A DNA stretch of 57,711 nt, taken from Syntrophobacteraceae bacterium (GTDB lineage Bacteria; Desulfobacterota; Syntrophobacteria; Syntrophobacterales; Syntrophobacteraceae). The position numbers and the translations under genes were made by a program. The notes beneath the pieces are model-generated. The model worked only from the letters and a program-made list of their open reading frames with translations. It was not told the origin of the DNA and did not search any database. Shown here piece by piece: positions 52,254 to 57,711 of the stretch. The DNA lies in NCBI GenBank assembly GCA_003566995.1, contig PXBG01000111.1, forward strand, positions 1 to 57,711. Direction: 5' to 3'. Each line of letters starts with the position of its first letter. Positions within the stretch are counted from its first letter, which is position 1.

Positions 52254-53567
52254 GTGTTGAAAGTGCTGCCCCACCCTTCCCCGGAAGGAGAAACGAAGCT
52301 GGCCCTCATCGCCACGCGCAAACCGGGTGTGGATTTTGAAACGGAAAAACGAGTGCTTGAAATTCTCACACAGGTGCGCGAGCATGGTGACGAAGCCCTC
52401 GTCCGCTACACCCGGCAGTTCGACGCGCCCCAAATGGGAGTGGATGAGCTCACAGTGGGGGAACAAGAACTGGAGGCCGCCTACCGGGAGGTGAACGAAG
52501 CCTTTCTTGCCAACCTGCGTCAGGCCATCGCCAACATCGAAGCTTTCCATCGCCAGCAGCTGCCATCGTCTCATTTTCTCACCAGACCCGACGGCACCTT
52601 CCTCGGGCGAATGGTGCGGCCTGTATCGGCTGCGGGGCTTTACATTCCCGGGGGCAAGTCAGGGGAAACCCCCCTCATCTCTTCGGTCCTCATGAATGGT
52701 CTTCCAGCCAGGCTCGCGGGAGTGAAAGACCTGGCGCTCATCACCCCCCCCAGAAAAGACGGCTCCGTCAACCCTCACCTTCTGGTGGCCGCCCAGGAGG
52801 TGGGCGCCACGCGCATACACAAAGTGGGCAGCGCCTGGGGCATCGGAGCCCTGGCTTACGGAACGTCTTCCATCAAAAGTGTGGATGTGGTGGTTGGACC
52901 CGGAAACATTTATGTGGCCCTCGCCAAAAGGCTGGTATCGGGAGAGGTGGGCATCGACCTGCTCGCCGGCCCCAGTGAAATCCTCATCATCGCCGACCAA
53001 AGCGCCAAACCGGCACACATCGCAGCGGACCTGCTGAGCCAGGCGGAACACGACTCCATGTCAAGCGCGGTTCTGATCACCACAGACGGAAAAGTTGCCG
53101 CCGAAACTGTTCTGGAGCTGGAAAAACAGCTGGAGAACCTCCCGCGGCGGGACACGGCCCGGCAAGCCCTTCAAAACTTCGGAGCCATTTTCATGGTGCA
53201 CGATCTCGATGCGGCTTTTGCCCTGTCCAACAACCTCGCTCCCGAGCACCTGGAACTGCAGGTGAAAGACCCCTGGTCCTGCCTGGGAAAGGTGGAAAAC
53301 GCGGGAGCCGTCTTCCTCGGAGACTGGACGCCCGAAGCGGTGGGGGACTATTTTGCAGGCCCCAACCACGTCCTGCCCACGGCGGGCACGGCCCGGTTCG
53401 CATCCGCTCTCAGTGTGGAAAGTTTCATGAAGCGCACCAGCGTCATTTCTTATTCCCGTGAAACCCTCGAACAGGATGGACGCGCCATCATGCAGCTGGC
53501 CCGCCTGGAGGGACTGGAGGGACATGCAGCCTCCGTGGGAATCAGACTGAAGGGAGACGGAGCATGA
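52254..53567 (+). CDS. hisD: histidinol dehydrogenase
   Basis: 437 residues. IATRKPGVDFETEKRVLEIL leads into VREHGDEALVRYT; GLYIPGGKSGETPLISSVLM, GPGNIYVALAKRLVSGEVGI, AGPSEILIIADQSAKPAHIA and QAEHDSMSSAVLITT are HisD hallmarks with the zinc and catalytic Glu/His residues; it ends GVRLKGDG. It catalyses the last two steps of histidine synthesis. GTG 52254 has GGAGG upstream and lies 2 bases after the rlpA stop. Confidence 0.96.
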   Translation: MLKVLPHPSPEGETKLALIATRKPGVDFETEKRVLEILTQVREHGDEALVRYTRQFDAPQMGVDELTVGEQELEAAYREVNEAFLANLRQAIANIEAFHRQQLPSSHFLTRPDGTFLGRMVRPVSAAGLYIPGGKSGETPLISSVLMNGLPARLAGVKDLALITPPRKDGSVNPHLLVAAQEVGATRIHKVGSAWGIGALAYGTSSIKSVDVVVGPGNIYVALAKRLVSGEVGIDLLAGPSEILIIADQSAKPAHIAADLLSQAEHDSMSSAVLITTDGKVAAETVLELEKQLENLPRRDTARQALQNFGAIFMVHDLDAAFALSNNLAPEHLELQVKDPWSCLGKVENAGAVFLGDWTPEAVGDYFAGPNHVLPTAGTARFASALSVESFMKRTSVISYSRETLEQDGRAIMQLARLEGLEGHAASVGIRLKGDGA

Positions 53568-53635
53568 GCTTCCGTGAAGGCATGGGAAGGCGCCGTCCTT
53601 GAAATGATGCCCCCCAGGGCACCCTGTCCGGAGAG

Positions 53636-53962
53636 CTAGCCTTTGGCCTCCGTGCTCTCCACCACCCACTGAAGGTACTGGGGAAGCCCCTGGGAAACAG
53701 GAAAAGCGATGATTTCCGGAACTTCATAGCTGTGGATTTCTTTCACTCTCTTTTGAAGGGAAGGGAAAAGGGACGTGGGCGTTTTCATGATCATGAGGAC
53801 TTCAGGCTCACGGCACACCTCCCCTTTCCACAAGAAGACGGAGCGGATTTGAGGAACGACATTGACGCAGGCCACAAGCTTCTCCTCCACAAGCTTTTCC
53901 GCAATGGCCAACGCATCTTTTTCATTGCCCGCCGTCACGAAAACCAATGACACTTCACTCAT
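53636..53962 (-). CDS. cutA: CutA1-family divalent ion tolerance protein
   Basis: 108 residues. VFVTAGNEKDALAIAEKLVE, ACVNVVPQIRSVFLWKGEVC and IMKTPTSLFPSLQKRVKEIH then SYEVPEIIAFPV are typical of trimeric CutA1. The ATG at 53962 has GAGGACATATTC upstream and shares the base pairs of the divergent start of the next gene. Role in metal tolerance is by family only. Confidence 0.94.
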   Translation of the reverse strand: MSEVSLVFVTAGNEKDALAIAEKLVEEKLVACVNVVPQIRSVFLWKGEVCREPEVLMIMKTPTSLFPSLQKRVKEIHSYEVPEIIAFPVSQGLPQYLQWVVESTEAKG

Positions 53963-55757
53963 GAATATGTCCTCCATGCTCTTCGATTCATCCATTCAAC
54001 TGCCGCAATCCTTTTTTGACGTCATCATTCATGACATTTCACCTGCTTCATGGTCCCGCTTTTTGCAGCACAACCCTAACTTAAGAAACCAGGTTTTGGA
54101 AGGCTTTTCAGGCCGCCCCAGCAGGCTCCCCAAAGTGATCCACCAACCGCAGATCACCACGCGGCTGCGCAGAATCCTCGAGCAGCACTCCTCGTTGCTC
54201 GAGGAAACCCTGCAGGCATGGGGTCAGGAAAATCTCTCCCTCATGGCCTTCCTGGAAATGCTTCAACGGGAATTCATTCTGGAAAATTTTGTGCACCTCA
54301 AAAACCTGCTGAAACCCGAAAGGCTCCTGGCAGGATTGCACCTCCTGGGCTGTGTGAATGATGAAATACGCTCCCGCATCACCGAAGGTGATTTCTGGAA
54401 AAGGGATCTGGATCTGGAAGTGCTGGAGCCCCTGGTCCCTGTGTTCGATCTATGGCTTGAAATCATTAAGGAAACCCCCGAGCTGGCCCCATGGATGGAA
54501 GAGCTTACGGGTCCCTGGCTGTCGGGCCGAGAAGTGAGAAGGGAGCCCCCTTCTTCCCCAGGCGGAAAGGAATCCAAGGGTCACGGGGACAATGAAGCCC
54601 GAAAACGGCTGGAAAAGAAGCTGTCCAGCGCTCATGAAGAAGTGCGGGCCCTCCGGGAACAGGGACAGCGGTACAGGCTCGAAGCGGAAGAGTCCCGGAA
54701 CAGCCTGGCAGAGCTTCAAAAAAACTTTCAAAAGGAACTGGAAGAAGCCCTGAGAAAACAGCACGAAGCCTGGTATGGACGGTTTCAAAAAACCGACCTG
54801 CCAGTCCTGGAGGAGGCAGGAAACCGGCTGGACCAGGTTCTGGCCCGCGCACACCGTGCCCTCAAGCTTCAAAGGGAAGCGGACGACAAATACGGCCTGG
54901 TGGCCCATGTGCGCCAAAAGCTCCTGAAAGTGAACAGCTTGCTCGAGGAGATGGAAAACATTCATGACCAGTCCATGTTTGTGCACCAGGAGCTGGTCAA
55001 AGCCAAAGGAGAGCTGGAAAGAGAAAAAAAAAGCCTGCTGGAAACACCGGGAGTGGAGAAGGTTTTGCGAGATCTGCCATCCAGCATCTCCTCTCAGTCG
55101 CTCGAACAGCACATTCGCCTTCTGAATGCATCCCTCGAAAGCGTGCCCAGGCTCTCCAGGCTGACAGAAGTGGTGAATCGCCTGGAAAGTGAAGGTTTTC
55201 TGGACAATCCCGAAAACCTTCGAGAAACCATTCGGGCAAAAAAATATCAGATTTTTGCCCCCCTATACGGACAGTTTCCACCATCGCGCAGCGATTCAGC
55301 GCAACGGAAAACCCTTCTGGAGTTTGAAGACTTCGTGCGCAGTGGCCGAAGCAAAAACCACGACTTGTACGTGGACGGATACAACATAATTCTGAATGCT
55401 CAGGGAGCGGGTCAACTGCCTTCTTCTTCCCTTGCGGAATTGCGGGAGGAGTTCATTCAGAAAGTGCACAGAAAAAGCCACTTCTTCAAGAGAGTGCAAT
55501 TGGTTTTTGATGGCGTGGAACACGACCGGAACCCTATGAAAAATATGGAAATCATTTATACGGACAAGGTCCGGGGAGTGGATGCGGACAATTTCATCAT
55601 CCAGGCCATCAGAAGAAGGAAGGATCGCAATGCCCTCCTCGTGACCGGCGACCAGGAAATCATCGAGGCCACGGAACACAAGGTCTACGCTTTCATGGAA
55701 CCCTTTCACTTTTACCTGTTCGTGTTCGAGGTGGACTTTCCTTTTTTTCCACAATGA
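53961..55757 (+). CDS. NYN-domain (YacP-like) protein with long coiled coil
   Basis: About 598 residues. The N-terminal ~200 residues are helical with no known motif; ~200-420 is Lys/Glu/Arg/Gln-rich coiled coil (RLEKKLSSAHEEVRALREQG, LDQVLARAHRALKLQREAD). The last ~130 residues form a NYN/YacP PIN-like nuclease domain: HDLYVDGYNIILNAQG, VQLVFDGVEHD, DKVRGVDADNFII and NALLVTGDQEI, with the acidic site. It may be an RNA nuclease scaffold. The start is ambiguous (ATG 53961, 53967 or 53976); none has a strong ribosome site, and the 53961 choice overlaps cutA by two bases. Confidence 0.8.
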   Translation: MNMSSMLFDSSIQLPQSFFDVIIHDISPASWSRFLQHNPNLRNQVLEGFSGRPSRLPKVIHQPQITTRLRRILEQHSSLLEETLQAWGQENLSLMAFLEMLQREFILENFVHLKNLLKPERLLAGLHLLGCVNDEIRSRITEGDFWKRDLDLEVLEPLVPVFDLWLEIIKETPELAPWMEELTGPWLSGREVRREPPSSPGGKESKGHGDNEARKRLEKKLSSAHEEVRALREQGQRYRLEAEESRNSLAELQKNFQKELEEALRKQHEAWYGRFQKTDLPVLEEAGNRLDQVLARAHRALKLQREADDKYGLVAHVRQKLLKVNSLLEEMENIHDQSMFVHQELVKAKGELEREKKSLLETPGVEKVLRDLPSSISSQSLEQHIRLLNASLESVPRLSRLTEVVNRLESEGFLDNPENLRETIRAKKYQIFAPLYGQFPPSRSDSAQRKTLLEFEDFVRSGRSKNHDLYVDGYNIILNAQGAGQLPSSSLAELREEFIQKVHRKSHFFKRVQLVFDGVEHDRNPMKNMEIIYTDKVRGVDADNFIIQAIRRRKDRNALLVTGDQEIIEATEHKVYAFMEPFHFYLFVFEVDFPFFPQ

Positions 55758-55774
55758 GGAGGTGAGGAAGGGTC

Positions 55775-56485
55775 ATGCAGAAAAACAGGAGATGGCAGAG
55801 GAGAGAAAGGCCCAGGGGGATCAGTTCCTACAACCTGGACCAGTGGACGAGCTTCAGGGCCATCCTGGAAGCCATGGGGGCCATGGATGCAGCAGAGCTG
55901 CAGCGCCTCAGAGAAACCGCCCGCCCATACCTTCGCTTCAGGGAAGAGCTGGATCTTTTTCACAAACGCCATGTGGATGGCCACTGCACCACGGCCTGCT
56001 TTGAAAAAGGCATCAGTGCCTGCTGCGGTTTCGAGAGCATCTTCACCTTCTTTGGTGACCAGGTGATCACGGTCCTCTTTTCCGATGAAGAAGATATGGA
56101 TTCCCTGCTCAGCCCCCTGACCATGCCCAACACCACGGGAAAATGCGTCTATGCGGGACCCGCCGGATGCCTTTGGAAAGTGAGGCCCATCTCCTGCGCC
56201 ATGTTTTTCTGCGACGATGTGAAAAAAAACATTCTGCAGAACACTGAAGGGATCGAAGGGGAATGGAAGGAAATGCAGAAACGGGAAAAGGAGTTCACAT
56301 GGCCCGACAGGCAGGTGCTCTTTGACGACCTGGAAAAGTGCTTCATGGCCTGCAACGTGGATTCACCCTTCATGTATTTTCACAAGAGTCCCGGACTGTT
56401 GCGAATCAAGAAGCAGGGGCGCCGAAATCACGGCGGGAAAGAGGCTTTCCCGGAGGAGGCCATTTCCACCAGCACCGCGAAATAA
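55775..56485 (+). CDS. Cys-rich YkgJ-like protein
   Basis: 236 residues, starting 18 bases after the NYN gene. It contains CTTACFEKGISACCGFES, GKCVYAGPAGCLWKVRP-ISCAMFFC and CFMACN, a pattern of C..C and RPxxC resembling YkgJ-type Zn/Fe-binding proteins. Such proteins are poorly understood. The 3' end overlaps the convergent phosphatase/Cys-cluster gene by 58 bases; the two share the RPxxC-type motif and may be functionally related. Confidence 0.6.
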   Translation: MQKNRRWQRRERPRGISSYNLDQWTSFRAILEAMGAMDAAELQRLRETARPYLRFREELDLFHKRHVDGHCTTACFEKGISACCGFESIFTFFGDQVITVLFSDEEDMDSLLSPLTMPNTTGKCVYAGPAGCLWKVRPISCAMFFCDDVKKNILQNTEGIEGEWKEMQKREKEFTWPDRQVLFDDLEKCFMACNVDSPFMYFHKSPGLLRIKKQGRRNHGGKEAFPEEAISTSTAK

Positions 56486-57552
56486 TCCTGGATGAACCGG
56501 CCCGAAACCACATGGGGCATGGGAAAAACAAAACTCCTTCCTTCCAGAAAAGTTCCGTTGAGGGCAAAAAAGAGGCTGCGTGATATCTCGTAAAGGGCCA
56601 GGTTGATCTCCTGCCTGTGGTGGCCGAAGGCTGCCGTTCCCTTTTCCTGCACGCCAAAAAGACGGCACGCAACAGGGCGACGGGAATAGAGAATGCACTT
56701 TTGGTCCACATTGAGAGGGCACAGGTACTCATCCGCTTCACCCGAGCCCGAAAGGACTTCCCCTTCGAAAGGGGTTTCTTCTGTGGACTCAGTGAGTTCC
56801 CCGGTGGGAACCTGAGCCATGCCGCGAAGACGCCGCCCCATTTCCCCGCCCCGGTGAATGGCCTTTTCGCGGTCTTCACTGGAAAGGGCTCGATTGAGGT
56901 GATGGTTGAGGTACGCTGCCTCAATAAACTGCAGGCTCAAGTGCTTTCGGCAGCAGGCGTCCGTCTCCAGGCCGCAGCTCCGAAGTTCGGGGGAGTGAGC
57001 AGAAGCCTCACGGAATGCTTCATCAGCTTTTTCCGCGAGCGCTTCATATTCGCCAAAATAGGTGCTCAGATCCACAAGCCGGGCCCCTTCGAGAGAGGGT
57101 TCCCGAATGGCCAGCTTTCCGGATCGCTTTCCATACCTGAAAAGAAACCACCACTGGGAAAAACTGCTCGGGGTTGAACGCAGCTTTTTCAGCCTTTTCT
57201 CGGCAAGTCTCAGGCCAAATCCCCGGCGAAGGAGGTATGAGGTGATGAAAGTCCCTGTTCTCCCGATGCCCAGCCGGCAGTGAACGAGGACTTTTTTGCC
57301 CAGGTAAATGGCCTCGTCCAGCCAGTCCAGGGCCTTCTCCAATGCTTCCAGTTCAGGGGCCCGATCGTCTTCCACGGGAAGGTAGAAAACTTCAAAGCCA
57401 TAATCCATTTCAATCTGGTGCAGGTCGCAGTATTCGCCGCACAGGTTCACAATGGCATGGATTCCCTGGTCGCGCAGGGAATCGAGTTCCGCATAAGACA
57501 TGGGGGCGTGCCCGACAGCCAGCTGTTCCGTGACCCAGGTCAGGTGATACAT
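56428..57552 (-). CDS. dual-specificity phosphatase fused to a YkgJ-like Cys-cluster domain
   Basis: 374 residues. The N-terminal ~150 residues are a dual-specificity protein phosphatase: HCRLGIGRTGTFITSYLLRR (HCxxGxxR active site) with a preceding GEVFYLPVEDD-like acid loop. From ~185 it carries CGLETDACCRKH, CPLNVDQKCILYSRRPVACR and a hydrophobic C-terminus, the same Cys arrangement as in the adjacent convergent protein. The fusion couples phosphate removal to a metal or Fe-S module; no such combination is known to me. ATG 57552. Confidence 0.75.
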   Translation of the reverse strand: MYHLTWVTEQLAVGHAPMSYAELDSLRDQGIHAIVNLCGEYCDLHQIEMDYGFEVFYLPVEDDRAPELEALEKALDWLDEAIYLGKKVLVHCRLGIGRTGTFITSYLLRRGFGLRLAEKRLKKLRSTPSSFSQWWFLFRYGKRSGKLAIREPSLEGARLVDLSTYFGEYEALAEKADEAFREASAHSPELRSCGLETDACCRKHLSLQFIEAAYLNHHLNRALSSEDREKAIHRGGEMGRRLRGMAQVPTGELTESTEETPFEGEVLSGSGEADEYLCPLNVDQKCILYSRRPVACRLFGVQEKGTAAFGHHRQEINLALYEISRSLFFALNGTFLEGRSFVFPMPHVVSGRFIQDYFAVLVEMASSGKASFPP

Positions 57553-57558
57553 GATCCA

Positions 57559-57711
57559 TCATCCCAAAAAAGTTGCGGCCAGTTCTTCCACTTCCTTCTG
57601 GTCATGAAGACGAATGTCCAGCAGGCGCGTGACCCCCAGCAAACGCCCCATCATGGCCATTTTGTCCAAAAGAGGTTCCGAAGGCAAGTGCTTCAGGCTC
57701 GCATGAAGGAG
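57559..57711 (-). CDS. C-terminal fragment of an unidentified protein (5' partial)
   Basis: The frame is open to the window edge and ends with TGA seven bases before the phosphatase-fusion ATG. Visible residues include LLHASLKHLPSEPLLDKMAM and RLLDIRLHDQKEVEELAATF, a helical, soluble end. Too short to identify; it is probably cotranscribed with the phosphatase fusion. Confidence 0.55.
   Translation of the reverse strand, partial: LLHASLKHLPSEPLLDKMAMMGRLLGVTRLLDIRLHDQKEVEELAATFLG

Noticed and set aside
1-57711. tRNA, rRNA or CRISPR loci
   Set aside because: No cloverleaf-like gene, ribosomal RNA stretch or regularly spaced direct repeats could be recognised on either strand by eye.

Overview
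The window looks like chromosomal DNA of a strictly anaerobic, moderately GC-rich Desulfobacterota-type bacterium (sulfate-reducing or syntrophic). This is inferred from the gene set: [NiFe]-hydrogenase maturation genes, a ferritin-like/rubrerythrin-like protein, a persulfide-dioxygenase/rhodanese-type protein, DsrE-like and YedF-like sulfur/selenium proteins, a selenocysteine-containing SelD, an HdrD/GlpC-like iron-sulfur protein and a putative Re-citrate-synthase-type enzyme. No rRNA, tRNA or CRISPR array was seen, and the only mobile-element trace is a short transposase relic.

Layout. 1-11.4 kb: YcaO-TPR fragment, ferritin-like protein, MBL-rhodanese protein, Acg-type nitroreductase, hexapeptide acyltransferase, a multidomain endolysin-like hydrolase, an SLC12-type transporter and an SRPBCC protein. 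11.4-17.4 kb (minus strand): an uptake operon in the order TonB-dependent receptor, substrate-binding protein, class I methyltransferase, FecCD permease, ATPase. It is preceded by a highly structured leader that ends in an intrinsic terminator. 17.5-29 kb: ADP-ribosylglycohydrolase, cysQ, comF, icd-prmA-ridA, metallophosphoesterase, a tiny twin-CxxC protein with its own promoter and terminator, a receiver-PAS protein, a secreted nuclease and small unknowns. 27.9-34.8 kb (minus): hypA-hypB-hypF-hypD-hypE plus a radical SAM gene; hypC is absent. 35.2-38.9 kb (minus): a two-subunit E1 dehydrogenase with galE, then a SUI1-type factor.

38.8-41.3 kb is a low-density, probably acquired stretch with an IS3-like transposase relic, an inverted repeat, a DsrE-family gene, a methyltransferase and a small FLG-repeat protein. 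41.3-46 kb (minus) is a selenium-related region: a TIM-barrel protein, a CCG/4Fe-4S protein and selD in one run, then a DUF5320-type protein and yedF. The selD gene is read through an in-frame TGA (Sec) with a bSECIS-like hairpin immediately downstream; taking only the part after the TGA would give a false truncated gene. 46-57.7 kb is mainly plus strand: hisS, aspS, a DRE-TIM carboxyltransferase fused to a Cache-like sensor domain, rlpA, hisD, a coiled-coil NYN nuclease-like protein and a Cys-rich protein. cutA and a phosphatase/Cys-cluster fusion lie on the minus strand.

The best candidates for something new are the leader-controlled TonB/ABC/methyltransferase uptake operon, the Cache-fused carboxyltransferase, and the convergent pair of Cys-cluster proteins, one fused to a dual-specificity phosphatase. 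All functional calls come from reading translated motifs; no database search was run.
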